Shown here: in pieces, positions 1 through 7,639 of the stretch
Numbering within the stretch: the stretch's first letter is position 1
Layout: the number at the start of each line of letters is the position of its first letter
DNA from: Acidiphilium rubrum
GTDB taxonomy: Bacteria; Pseudomonadota; Alphaproteobacteria; Acetobacterales; Acetobacteraceae
Length of the DNA stretch: 64,000 nt
NCBI RefSeq assembly: GCF_900156265.1
Contig: NZ_FTNE01000018.1
Span: forward strand, 1 to 64,000
Direction of reading: 5' to 3'
Made by a program: the position numbers and the translations under genes
Notes under the pieces: model-generated
The model's database searches: none
What the model saw: the letters and a program-made list of their open reading frames with translations, nothing else
What the model was told of the DNA's origin: nothing

Positions 1-455
1 GGCCCGCCGCCTATTTCCCCGGCCCGCCGCCCACCCTGCCGCGCAGCTTCGGCTGGGTCCGCCGCGTCGTGCCGCATTGCAACACCAACAGCTACATCAG
101 CCAGATCGAGCACCTCCTCACCCTCGCGGAAACCACCGAACTCATCGCCACCCACCCCGCCACCGCCCGCGCCCTGCGCCCGCTCTGCCACATGCTCGGC
201 ATCCGCCTGCCCGACTATCTGAAACGCCCCCGAAAACACCCGAGCGCCACCAAGCCCCGGCCCAAGCGCCCCCGCAAACCCAAGCGCCAGCCCAGCTTCA
301 TGGACCAATACAAAATCAACCCGGACGGCAGCATCGACTTCACACCAGAACAACTCCGCGATATCCTCGGCCCACCCCCACCGCCCGTGCCACCCTGGCA
401 CCAGCCGTTCATCCCCTCCTTCAACGTCAAAAAACTCTGGCGGAAGGGGCCGTGA
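1..455 (+). CDS. C-terminal part of an unknown Pro/Arg-rich protein (5' end outside window)
   Basis: The reading frame is open from base 3 of the window to the TGA at 453-455, so about 150 residues are visible and the true start lies upstream. An internal GTG at 69 could be read as a start, but the frame continues before it. The N-terminal half has a helical, leucine-rich segment ending in a LRPLCHMLG motif. A basic Pro/Arg/Lys linker follows, and the tail is proline-rich. Similar short basic proteins with a conserved LRPLCxMLG stretch are familiar from Acetobacteraceae genomes, but I know of no function. No membrane segment is visible. Confidence 0.6.
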   Translation, partial: PAAYFPGPPPTLPRSFGWVRRVVPHCNTNSYISQIEHLLTLAETTELIATHPATARALRPLCHMLGIRLPDYLKRPRKHPSATKPRPKRPRKPKRQPSFMDQYKINPDGSIDFTPEQLRDILGPPPPPVPPWHQPFIPSFNVKKLWRKGP

Positions 456-515
456 TTTCGCACGTCCTATTCATTGCGATAGCGTAACAAAAAGCACAAA
501 AAGGGAAGGCAAGGT

Positions 516-635
516 CTTCTTTTTTGTGAACAAAAAAGAAGCAAAAAAAACTTTGTTAATTTGGGCCCGTGCCGATTCAAACGCCCGTGCCCCAGGGTCA
601 GAAAGTTTTTTGCTTCTTTTTTCCAAAAAAGAAGC
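516..635. repeat. AT-rich double-hairpin repeat element
   Basis: Two perfect hairpins sit head to head. The first has a 10-bp stem at 516-525/532-541 and the second an 11-bp stem at 612-622/625-635. Their inner flanks also pair with each other (536-554 against 602-620, GAAGCAAAAAAA...TTTTTTGCTTC), so the whole unit is a nested inverted repeat. It is strikingly AT-rich against its surroundings and contains runs of T after each stem. It lies between the convergent partial gene and the pterin dehydratase gene, where a two-way terminator would be expected. A half copy occurs at 21769-21806. Confidence 0.75.
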
Positions 636-645
636 CTTCCTTCCG

Positions 646-945
646 CTACCCAATCATATCAATCGCCTCAGCCAACTTGATATCCCGCTCCGACAACCCG
701 CCCACCTCATGCGTCGACAGCCGGATCGACACCCGGTTATACACATTCGACCAATCCGGATGATGGTCATGCGCCTCCGCCAACAGCGCCACCCGCGTCA
801 TGAACGCAAACGCCGCCGCGAAATCCTTGAACACGAATTTCCGCTCGATCGCATCCAGCCCGCCCTCGGCCTGCTGCGCAAAACTCCACGCCGGCAGCAA
901 ATCCACCAGCGCCGCCCGCGCCGCATCCGTCAGTTTTTCGACCAT
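646..945 (-). CDS. phhB: Pterin-4-alpha-carbinolamine dehydratase
   Basis: 99 residues, the normal size of the PCD/DCoH family, which dehydrates 4a-hydroxytetrahydropterin to quinonoid dihydropterin after aromatic amino acid hydroxylation. The family signature is complete: HDHHPDW at 59-65, the VYNRV strand, then [12 protein letters not shown] at 77-88. The paired histidines and the Trp/Thr-His are the known pterin-binding and catalytic residues. It is the last gene of a leftward run (esterase, GST, PCuAC-like protein, PCD) and starts 12 bases after the PCuAC stop. No phenylalanine hydroxylase gene is nearby, so it may serve pterin or molybdopterin metabolism instead. Confidence 0.93.
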   Translation of the reverse strand: MVEKLTDAARAALVDLLPAWSFAQQAEGGLDAIERKFVFKDFAAAFAFMTRVALLAEAHDHHPDWSNVYNRVSIRLSTHEVGGLSERDIKLAEAIDMIG

Positions 946-957
946 GCTGGCTTCCCC

Positions 958-1434
958 TCAGTTCTTCACAATCGGCCGGCGCGCCTGCTCATACCCCTTG
1001 GCACCGTCCGGCTCGACATGCAGATACAAAATCACCTTGCCCGCATCGAGAAAATCGACGCTGCACGGAATCATCGCATGGGCATAAAACCGAAACCGGT
1101 TCTGCTGCAGCATCAAATGCGTCTGATCCGGCGCCAGCGTCAGCGTCTCACCCGGCTTGATCACCAACCCCCCCACTGGCTGCCCCGACCGATCGAGCAG
1201 CAGCGTATGATGCGCAATCGGGCAACTGGTCGAAACCAAAGTATCCGGCGCCGTCCCGGCATTATGGATCGTGAAATACGCCGGCGTCGTCTTGCCCGCC
1301 TCGGTCGTCTGCCGCGTCCAGCCGTGCTTGACCGTAATGCCCAGCGGCACCGTATCGTCACCCTGCGCCAAGGCCGGCATCACCGCCGCCCCGCACAACA
1401 CCAGGCCCGCGGTCATCACACCACGAAATTTCAT
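958..1434 (-). CDS. Periplasmic PCuAC-like (DUF461) protein with degenerate copper site
   Basis: 158 residues with a clear Sec signal peptide (basic start, hydrophobic core, ALA cleavage near residue 23). The fold signature of PCu(A)C copper chaperones is recognisable: the AYFTIHNAG strand at 52-60 and the HLM pair at 106-108. The first half of the H-X10-M-X21-H-X-M copper motif is damaged, because no methionine lies 22 residues before His106. Instead there are CPIAHH at 71-76 and a second cysteine at 124, which could form a disulfide or an alternative metal site. The start overlaps the GST stop (ATGA). Compare the intact PCuAC at 27029-27475. Confidence 0.75.
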   Translation of the reverse strand: MKFRGVMTAGLVLCGAAVMPALAQGDDTVPLGITVKHGWTRQTTEAGKTTPAYFTIHNAGTAPDTLVSTSCPIAHHTLLLDRSGQPVGGLVIKPGETLTLAPDQTHLMLQQNRFRFYAHAMIPCSVDFLDAGKVILYLHVEPDGAKGYEQARRPIVKN

Positions 1435-2096
1435 GTCACCGCCTCATATTTGTCGATCATCCAGGACGCCGGCTCACCCGCCGCACCATCATACCACGCA
1501 ACCACCAGCGGATGCATCCGCACCGCCGCCATATAATCCACCGCCACCGCAGGCAGCACCGGCTCATACGTCAAAAACCGCGAAACCACCGGCGCGAACA
1601 TGATATCCGCCCCGGTCAACGCCTCGCCGAACAAATACCGCCCCGCCCCACCAAACCGCGCCCGCGCCTCAGCCCAGATCGCGACGATCCGCTCGATATC
1701 CGCCGCACTCCCCGGCGTAATACCCAGGCCAGGATAACGCCGGCAGCAATTCATCGGCATCGCCATCCGCAATTCGCGAAACCCGCTGTGCATCTCCGCA
1801 CTGATCGCCCGCGCATGGGCCCGCGCCACGCGCTCGCCCGGCCACAGCCCGGGCGCAATCTCCGCGCAATATTCCAATATCGCCAGACTGTCCCAAACCC
1901 GCGCGCCATCATGCTCCAGATACGGCACGAACCCGGACGGCGAAGCCGCCCGCACCGCCGCGGTATGCCCGCCGGACAGCGGAATCACCCGCTCCTCCAC
2001 CGCAATCCCCGCACAGCGCACCGCAAGCCACCCCCGCAGCGACCACGAGGAATACCGCCGGCTCCCGATATATAAAACAGCGTTCGACTGACCCAT
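1431..2096 (-). CDS. Glutathione S-transferase family protein
   Basis: 221 residues. The N-terminal thioredoxin-like domain opens with LYIGSRRYSSWSLRGWLA, the typical catalytic-Ser/Arg start of this GST subgroup. The FVPYLEHDGARVWDSLAI segment that follows holds the cis-Pro (VPYL) and Glu/Asp-Ser glutathione contacts. The C-terminal half is the all-helical GST domain. I chose ATG at 2096; a TTG two codons upstream (2102) is the alternative. It lies 9 bases after the esterase stop and overlaps the next gene by 4 bases, so it is co-transcribed with both. The substrate cannot be read from sequence. Confidence 0.88.
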   Translation of the reverse strand: MGQSNAVLYIGSRRYSSWSLRGWLAVRCAGIAVEERVIPLSGGHTAAVRAASPSGFVPYLEHDGARVWDSLAILEYCAEIAPGLWPGERVARAHARAISAEMHSGFRELRMAMPMNCCRRYPGLGITPGSAADIERIVAIWAEARARFGGAGRYLFGEALTGADIMFAPVVSRFLTYEPVLPAVAVDYMAAVRMHPLVVAWYDGAAGEPASWMIDKYEAVT

Positions 2097-2105
2097 GCGC
2101 AAATG

Positions 2106-2975
2106 TTAGCCCGGATTCGCCGGCCCGGCCATATCGCGCGGCCGCGCCACCGCCGCCGCGAGCCGCGCCCGCACCGTCTGCGCCACGAACGCGCGGATAT
2201 CCGCAAGCACCGGTGTCGCCAGGTTCAGCGGCGGCAAGGTCGAAAGCAGCAACCGGATATGCCCGATCCCCGGATAGATCCTGGTATCCACGCTCGCCCC
2301 CGCCGCCCGTAGCTTCGCCGCCAGCGAGGCCGTATTGGCCGGCGCCACCAGCCGGTCCTGCGCCCCGGTCACCAACAGGCACGGCGGCGCCTCGGCATCG
2401 ACATGCGCGATCGGCTGGGTATCCACCAGATCAGCCGCGTGCCCGAAAATCTTGCGATACACCGGCCCGGTGATCGGCAGAAAATCATACGGCCCCGCCA
2501 GCCCAATCGCCCCGGCCAGCAACCGCCGGTCCGATTTCGCCCCCGCCAGATACTCCGGCGCCAGTGCGAGCATCATCGCCAGATACGCCCCCGCCGAATG
2601 CCCCGCGACGAACACCGCCTCCGGATTGCCGCCATAGGCGCCAATCTCGCCAAACACCCACGCCGTCGCCTTGGCGGCATCATGAATGAAATCGGGATAC
2701 CGCACATCCGGATACAGCCGATAGTCCGGCACCACCACGATCAACCCGAGCCGCGCCAGCGCCGCACCGACAAACCGATACTCCGCCCGCGCGCCGCTCT
2801 GCCACGACCCGCCATAAAAAAACACCACCACCGGCAGCGGCGCGCGCTGCCGCGCCGGCCGATAGATATCAAGCCGGTGATACGGGTTCGGCCCATATAC
2901 CACATCGCGCGTCAGCGCCGTGCCGTAGCGCGGCGCAAGAGCGTTCAAAAGATCGATCTGACTCGGCAGTTTCAT
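2106..2975 (-). CDS. Alpha/beta-hydrolase, esterase/lipase-like
   Basis: 289 residues of the esterase_D/BD-FAE type. An oxyanion-hole loop is visible as FFYGGSWQSG at 52-61, in place of the classical HGGGW. The nucleophile elbow is GHSAG at 125-129 (Ser127). The likely acid is Asp207 in TGAQDRLV and the general base is His239 in YPGIGHI. There is no signal peptide or membrane helix, so it is probably a cytoplasmic carboxylesterase. It is the first gene of the leftward unit. Homologues include BD-FAE feruloyl esterases and kynurenine formamidase-like proteins, and nothing here separates these. Confidence 0.85.
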   Translation of the reverse strand: MKLPSQIDLLNALAPRYGTALTRDVVYGPNPYHRLDIYRPARQRAPLPVVVFFYGGSWQSGARAEYRFVGAALARLGLIVVVPDYRLYPDVRYPDFIHDAAKATAWVFGEIGAYGGNPEAVFVAGHSAGAYLAMMLALAPEYLAGAKSDRRLLAGAIGLAGPYDFLPITGPVYRKIFGHAADLVDTQPIAHVDAEAPPCLLVTGAQDRLVAPANTASLAAKLRAAGASVDTRIYPGIGHIRLLLSTLPPLNLATPVLADIRAFVAQTVRARLAAAVARPRDMAGPANPG

Positions 2976-3083
2976 CCGGCTGTTTCAATGACTAGGCAGT
3001 TGCTGCCCGGCACATCATGCCGGGTGGGTCGTTTCGGCCGGGTGGCATCCAAGGCGAACCAAGGCGCACGGCCGCACCGACGC

Positions 3084-3100
3084 TGGCACGTTATCTGCAA
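3084..3100 (+). promoter_or_regulatory. Candidate sigma-54 (-24/-12) promoter
   Basis: The bases TGGCACG-TTAT-CTGCAA match the RpoN consensus TGGCACG-N4-TTGCA at all but one position, with the invariant GG (-24) and GC (-12) exactly 10 bases apart. It would start a transcript near 3112, about 40 bases before the small gene at 3150. This window also encodes a sigma-54 activator of the FlbD type (58937-60283). Confidence 0.6.
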
Positions 3101-3149
3101 AGCCCGTCCTTGCCTACCGAATTATCATTCATCTTAAGGAGAGCCCGCC

Positions 3150-3386
3150 ATGATGCTTCCCGTCACCGCCGTCGCCGCGCAGCCGATCGCCTATGCCGGC
3201 GGCCAGGCTTCCACCGCCAAACCCGGCTTCGCCGCTGCCCTGCAGGCAACCCTCGCGCAACTCCAGGCCACCAATCACGGCCTGACCGCCAATTCATCGG
3301 CCAACCATCACCACCACGACACCTCGTTGTTCGGCACCTCCGCCAACAGCGGATCGGCCAGCAGCCTCACCATGCCGCCCCTCTGA
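3150..3386 (+). CDS. Small unknown Ala/Ser-rich protein with a His4 stretch
   Basis: 78 residues. The gene is supported by a strong ribosome-binding site (AAGGAG at 3136-3141), an ATG-ATG start at 3150/3153 and a sigma-54-like promoter upstream. The chain has low complexity: an Ala/Gln-rich amphipathic middle (AALQATLAQLQATNHG), four consecutive histidines near residue 53, and a Ser/Thr-rich tail. There is no signal peptide or membrane helix. I do not recognise the family. The promoter type suggests a place in the flagellar or another RpoN regulon, which is inference only. Confidence 0.65.
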   Translation: MMLPVTAVAAQPIAYAGGQASTAKPGFAAALQATLAQLQATNHGLTANSSANHHHHDTSLFGTSANSGSASSLTMPPL

Positions 3387-3421
3387 TTGGCGCGCCCGAA
3401 AAATCCGGTTATGCCCGCCCC

Positions 3422-4270
3422 ATGCCGGATCATCCCACCCAATCTCCAATCCCGCACTGGGCCGGACTGCCGCTGACCGCCCCGCTCGTGATGGGCATCC
3501 TCAACCTCACGCCGGACAGTTTTTCGGATGGCGGTGCCCACCCCGATCCCGCCGCCGCCATCGCCCACGGCCTCGCCATGCGCGCGTCCGGCGCCGCCAT
3601 CATCGACATCGGCGGTGAATCGACCCGCCCCGGCGCCACCCCGGTGCCGCCCGACATCGAAGCCGCGCGCATCATCCCGATCATCCGCGCGCTCGCCGAA
3701 GCCGGCGTGGTGGTCTCGGTCGATACCCGCAACGCCCCCACCATGGCCGCCGCCCTCGATGCCGGGGCCGCCATCATCAACGACGTCTCAGCCCTCCGCC
3801 ACGACGAACGTTCCGCCAAGCTGCTCGCCGAGCGCGGCGGCCCGGTCATCCTGATGCACATGCGCGGCACCCCCGCGACCATGAACTGCCAGGCCCACTA
3901 CGCCGATCTCCTGACCGAAGTGACCGACGAACTCGCCGCCCGCCGCGACGCCGCCATCGCCGCCGGCATCGCACCCGCCGCCATCGCGCTCGACCCCGGC
4001 TTCGGCTTCGCCAAAATCGCCCACCAGAACATCACCCTGCTGCGCGGGCTCGATCGGCTGTGTGCGCTCGGTCACCCCATCCTGGTCGGCGTCTCGCGTA
4101 AACGCTTCATCGGCGACATCGCCCAGGTGGCCGAACCCGCCGCGCGCGACCCTGCCTCGCTCGCGGCTGCCCTGTTCGCCGCCCGCCACGGTGCTGCCAT
4201 TCTCCGCGTGCACGACGTCGCCGGTACAGTGCAGGCGCTGCGGGTATCCCAGGCGCTCGAACCGGCTTGA
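3422..4270 (+). CDS. folP: Dihydropteroate synthase
   Basis: 282 residues. The enzyme joins 6-hydroxymethyl-dihydropterin pyrophosphate to p-aminobenzoate in folate synthesis. The sequence has the full TIM-barrel signature set: [15 protein letters not shown] at 24-38, [12 protein letters not shown] near 61-72, [31 protein letters not shown] and GVSRKRF. The only in-frame ATG before the conserved core is at 3422. It is followed after 31 bases by glmM, the same folP-glmM order seen in many proteobacteria, where the two are co-transcribed. Confidence 0.97.
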   Translation: MPDHPTQSPIPHWAGLPLTAPLVMGILNLTPDSFSDGGAHPDPAAAIAHGLAMRASGAAIIDIGGESTRPGATPVPPDIEAARIIPIIRALAEAGVVVSVDTRNAPTMAAALDAGAAIINDVSALRHDERSAKLLAERGGPVILMHMRGTPATMNCQAHYADLLTEVTDELAARRDAAIAAGIAPAAIALDPGFGFAKIAHQNITLLRGLDRLCALGHPILVGVSRKRFIGDIAQVAEPAARDPASLAAALFAARHGAAILRVHDVAGTVQALRVSQALEPA

Positions 4271-4301
4271 TTATCGAACCGAAAAGGACTTCGCTCCGGC
4301 C

Positions 4302-5684
4302 ATGAACCAGATCGCCCCCCAAACCCGCCCCCGCCGCCTGTTCGGCACCGATGGGATTCGCGGCCGCGCCAACGTCGCCCCGATGACCGCGGAAATCGCC
4401 CTCAAGCTCGGCCAGGCCGCCGGTCTGCTGTTCACCCGCGGCACCTATCGCCACCAGGTCATCATCGGCAAGGACACCCGCCTGTCCGGCTACATGCTGG
4501 AGCCGGCACTCACCGCCGGCTTCATCGGCGCGGGCATGGATGTCACGCTCGCCGGCCCGCTGCCCACCCCGGCCATCGCCATGCTCACCCGCAGCCTGCG
4601 CGCCGATCTCGGCGTGGTGATCTCCGCCTCGCACAACCCGTTCGAAGACAACGGCATCAAACTGTTCGGCCCGGACGGCGCGAAACTCTCCGATGAAACC
4701 GAGTCCGAAATCGAAGACCTGATGGCGCAGGACCTCAGCGACCGTCTGGCCCATGCCTCCTCGCTCGGCCGCGCCATCCGTCTGGTCGATGCCGGCGGCC
4801 GCTACATCGAATCCGCGAAATCCAGCCTGCCGCGCGGCCTGCGGCTCGATGGGCTGCGCGTCGTGCTCGATTGCGCCAACGGCGCCGCCTACAAGGTCGC
4901 CCCCGCCGCGCTGTGGGAACTCGGCGCCGAGGTAATCCCCCTCGGCATCAATCCGGATGGGTTCAACATCAACAAGGATTGCGGCTCGACCGTGCCGGGC
5001 TTCCTCTCGGCCGCGGTGATCGAGCACGGCGCCCATCTCGGCGTCGCCCTCGATGGCGATGCCGATCGCGTCATCCTGGTCGATGAACGCGGCACCGTCA
5101 TCGATGGCGATCAGGTCCTCGCCCTGATCGCGCGCGCCTTCCAGGCCGATGGCCGGCTCGCCGGCACCGAAGTCGTCGCCACCGTGATGTCCAACCTCGG
5201 GCTCGAACGCTACCTCGCCGGCCTCGGCCTCGGCCTGCACCGCACCGCGGTCGGCGATCGCTACGTCGCCGAAGCCATGCGCGCCCGTGGCCTCAATCTC
5301 GGCGGCGAACAATCGGGCCATGTCATCCTGTCCGATTTCGCCACCACCGGCGATGGTCTGATCGCCGCGCTGCAAGTGCTCGCGGTGCTGGTGCGCGACG
5401 GCAGGCCGGCCAGCGCGGTCTGCCGCCTGTTCGATCCACTGCCGCAACGCCTGCGCAACGTGCGCTACCAGGGGGCTTCGCCGCTGCGTAGCGCCGCCGT
5501 GCTCGCCGCCCAGGCGGAAGCGGAAAAACGCCTCGAAGGCACCGGCCGCCTGCTGATCCGCGCCTCAGGCACCGAACCGCTGATCCGCGTGATGGCCGAG
5601 GGTGAGGACGAAGCGCTGATCGTCGCCATCGTCGATGAACTCTGCGCCGTGATCGAGGCGGCTTCGGCCCCAGCCGTGGCCTGA
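4302..5684 (+). CDS. glmM: Phosphoglucosamine mutase
   Basis: 460 residues. It converts glucosamine-6-phosphate to glucosamine-1-phosphate for UDP-GlcNAc, and hence peptidoglycan and LPS. The phosphoserine loop is VISASHNP (Ser110), the FGTDGIRG motif lies at 14-21, the metal-binding loop is GDADR near residue 250, the sugar loop is GGEQSGH and the phosphate-binding loop is RASGTEP near the C-terminus. The ATG at 4302 follows the folP stop by 31 bases. The stop codon is followed immediately by thiD. Confidence 0.97.
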   Translation: MNQIAPQTRPRRLFGTDGIRGRANVAPMTAEIALKLGQAAGLLFTRGTYRHQVIIGKDTRLSGYMLEPALTAGFIGAGMDVTLAGPLPTPAIAMLTRSLRADLGVVISASHNPFEDNGIKLFGPDGAKLSDETESEIEDLMAQDLSDRLAHASSLGRAIRLVDAGGRYIESAKSSLPRGLRLDGLRVVLDCANGAAYKVAPAALWELGAEVIPLGINPDGFNINKDCGSTVPGFLSAAVIEHGAHLGVALDGDADRVILVDERGTVIDGDQVLALIARAFQADGRLAGTEVVATVMSNLGLERYLAGLGLGLHRTAVGDRYVAEAMRARGLNLGGEQSGHVILSDFATTGDGLIAALQVLAVLVRDGRPASAVCRLFDPLPQRLRNVRYQGASPLRSAAVLAAQAEAEKRLEGTGRLLIRASGTEPLIRVMAEGEDEALIVAIVDELCAVIEAASAPAVA

Positions 5685-6494
5685 TTGAACCCGCCGCGCA
5701 TCCTCGCGATCGGCGGCTCTGACAGCGGCGGCGGCGCCGGCATCGAAGCCGACATCAAGACCATCACCGCGCTGGGCGGCTATGCCATGACCGCGATCAC
5801 CGCCGTCACCGCGCAGGATACCGTCGCGATCCACGCGATCACGCCGATCCCGCCCGCCATGGTCGGCCGCGCGATCGCCATGGTGCTGGCCGATATCGGC
5901 GTCGATGCCATCAAGATCGGCATGCTCGGCAGTGCGGCGATGGTCGAAACCATCGCCGCCGCCCTGGTGCCGTTGCCGCGATCCCTGCCGATCGTGCTCG
6001 ACACGATCCTCGCCGCCACCAGCGGCACGGACCTGCTCGACCCCGATGCGGCGGAAATCCTGCTGCGCGACCTGATGCCGCTGGCGACCCTGATCACCCC
6101 CAACCGCCACGAAGCCGCCAAACTCTCCGGCCGCACGATCGACACGCCCGCCGATGCCATCACGGCGGCGCGCCTCCTGTGCGATCGCGGGGCTCGCGCG
6201 GTCCTGTTGAAAGGCGGGCATTTCGATGCCAGCGTGCTGATCGACCGGCTGATCACGCCCGATGATGTCCAATCCTTTCCCCAACCGCGCATCGACACAA
6301 GCCACACCCATGGGACCGGCTGCACCCTGGCCAGCGCCATCGCGCTCGGCTTGGCCGAGGGGCTCGATCTGCCGGCGGCGATCATCCGCGCGCAGGCTTT
6401 CCTGCAAGCCGCCCTGCGCGCCGCGCCGGGGTTTGGTGCCGGCCACGGCCCGATGGGCCATGCCGCCGCGGCACCCGGTCGCCCCCTTGCATGA
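5685..6494 (+). CDS. thiD: Hydroxymethylpyrimidine/phosphomethylpyrimidine kinase
   Basis: 269 residues starting with TTG directly after the glmM TGA, so translation is probably coupled. It phosphorylates HMP and HMP-P in thiamine synthesis. Ribokinase-fold marks are present: ILAIGGSDSGGGAGIEAD at the N-terminus, GYAMTAITAVTAQ, TPNRHEAAKLSG, LLKGGH, and the anion-hole/catalytic motif HTHGTGCTLASAIA near residue 205. No thiamine (THI box) riboswitch is visible, as expected for a gene inside an operon. Confidence 0.95.
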   Translation: MNPPRILAIGGSDSGGGAGIEADIKTITALGGYAMTAITAVTAQDTVAIHAITPIPPAMVGRAIAMVLADIGVDAIKIGMLGSAAMVETIAAALVPLPRSLPIVLDTILAATSGTDLLDPDAAEILLRDLMPLATLITPNRHEAAKLSGRTIDTPADAITAARLLCDRGARAVLLKGGHFDASVLIDRLITPDDVQSFPQPRIDTSHTHGTGCTLASAIALGLAEGLDLPAAIIRAQAFLQAALRAAPGFGAGHGPMGHAAAAPGRPLA

Positions 6495-6546
6495 CAGGCG
6501 CATCGTCCTGATCTCTCGCGGGCCATAAACCAAGGAGGTCATCGCA

Positions 6547-6969
6547 ATGAAAACACTGTATCACGCCCACGGCCACGCCACCGGCGGGCGCACCGGCCAT
6601 GGCTCGACCGATGACGGCAAGCTCGATCTCGATCTGAGCACGCCGAAGGAACTCGGCGGCGACAACGGCCCCGGTACCAACCCCGAGCAATTATTCGCGG
6701 TCGGGTTTTCCGCCTGCTTCCTCGGCGCGCTGAAATTCGTCGCGGGCCAGGAAAAGGTGAAGGTGCCGCCCGAAACCAAGGTTACCGCGGACATCGGCAT
6801 CGGCCCGCGCGACGATGGCGCCGGCTTCGGCATCACCGCCCATCTGACCGTCTCGATCCCCGGTATGGACAAGGCGCAGGCCGAAGATCTGGTGAAAAAG
6901 GCCGAAATCGTCTGCCCCTACGCCCACGCCACGCGCGGCAATATCGACAGCCGGTTTACCGTCGCCTGA
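6547..6969 (+). CDS. ohr: Organic hydroperoxide resistance protein (Ohr/OsmC family)
   Basis: 140 residues, the normal Ohr length. Ohr is a cytoplasmic homodimeric thiol peroxidase that reduces fatty-acid and other organic hydroperoxides. Both catalytic cysteines are present: Cys57 in GFSACFLGAL and Cys123 in VCPYAHATRGNI, together with the conserved Arg16 and Glu48 contexts. It has an excellent ribosome-binding site (AAGGAGG) 8 bases before the ATG. No OhrR-type MarR regulator is adjacent. A perfect 12-bp inverted repeat lies just downstream (7000-7035). Confidence 0.96.
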   Translation: MKTLYHAHGHATGGRTGHGSTDDGKLDLDLSTPKELGGDNGPGTNPEQLFAVGFSACFLGALKFVAGQEKVKVPPETKVTADIGIGPRDDGAGFGITAHLTVSIPGMDKAQAEDLVKKAEIVCPYAHATRGNIDSRFTVA

Positions 6970-6999
6970 TCATCGTTTGTTAATGTCTATCGGTTAAAC

Positions 7000-7035
7000 C
7001 CGATGCCATGGTCATTATCCCGCCCATGGCATCGG
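7000..7035. repeat. Perfect 12-bp inverted repeat after ohr
   Basis: The arms CCGATGCCATGG (7000-7011) and CCATGGCATCGG (7024-7035) pair perfectly around a 12-base loop. No T-run follows, so it is not a classical intrinsic terminator. It could end the ohr transcript, or be an operator for the prepilin peptidase gene starting 55 bases downstream. Confidence 0.6.
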
Positions 7036-7090
7036 CCCCGTCTCCGCATCACGGCCCGATGCGCAACCACCTAATGCACGCCGTACGACC

Positions 7091-7615
7091 GTGAGCGACC
7101 TGACCCAGGCATGGACCGGGCTGATCGCCGCGTGCCTGCTCTATGCGGCGGCCTGCGACATCTCGGTCCGGCTGATCCCGAACCGCCTCAGCGCCGCCGT
7201 CATCGCGCTGGCTTTGCCGTTTCGGCTCCTCGATCACGATCTGCTGCCCGGCATCGCGGTCACGCTCCTGATGTTCACGGTGCTGACCGGTGCCTGGCTG
7301 TTGCGCCTGATCGGCGGGGGCGACGTCAAATTCTGGACCGCCTGCTCCCTGCTGATCCCGCCCAGCGCCGCGGCGCAGGGATTGTTTTCGCTCCGCGTCA
7401 TCCTGTGCGGCGGCGGTGTGGCGCTCGCCTATCTGGTGTTGCGCCTGTTGGTCCGCAGCACGCTTCCGATCGCCGCTTTGCCGCGCTCGCGCCGTTGGAT
7501 CGCGCGGGTCTGGCGCGCCGAGCAATGGCGCGCACGGCGTAACGGATCGATCCCCTATGGCGTCGCCATCGCGCTCTCAGCCTGGGTGACCTTCGTGCCA
7601 TCGGTGCCGCACTGA
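7091..7615 (+). CDS. cpaA: Prepilin peptidase (type IV leader peptidase, CpaA/TadV type)
   Basis: 174 residues, GTG start. It is a polytopic inner-membrane aspartyl protease that cleaves Flp-type prepilins. Both catalytic aspartates of the A24 family are visible: Asp23 in ACDISVRLIPN and Asp78 in GGGDVKFW. The N-terminal methyltransferase region of PilD is absent, which marks the short CpaA/TadV class. It lies 24 bases before a TadZ/CpaE-like gene. The rest of a tad locus (pilin, secretin, ATPase) is not in this window. Confidence 0.9.
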   Translation: MSDLTQAWTGLIAACLLYAAACDISVRLIPNRLSAAVIALALPFRLLDHDLLPGIAVTLLMFTVLTGAWLLRLIGGGDVKFWTACSLLIPPSAAAQGLFSLRVILCGGGVALAYLVLRLLVRSTLPIAALPRSRRWIARVWRAEQWRARRNGSIPYGVAIALSAWVTFVPSVPH

Positions 7616-7639
7616 TGAGCGGGCAGGGGAGCAAGATCC

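Noticed and set aside
526-1536. 336-codon plus-strand open frame over the hairpin repeat, phhB and the PCuAC-like gene
   Set aside because: Antisense shadow in GC-rich DNA. The protein is Arg/His/Pro/Gln-rich with no domain, while the minus strand holds genes with intact motifs.
4107-5447. 446-codon minus-strand frame opposite folP and glmM
   Set aside because: Shadow frame; composition is repetitive Gly/Asp/Ala/Glu and the opposite strand has full catalytic motifs of FolP and GlmM.
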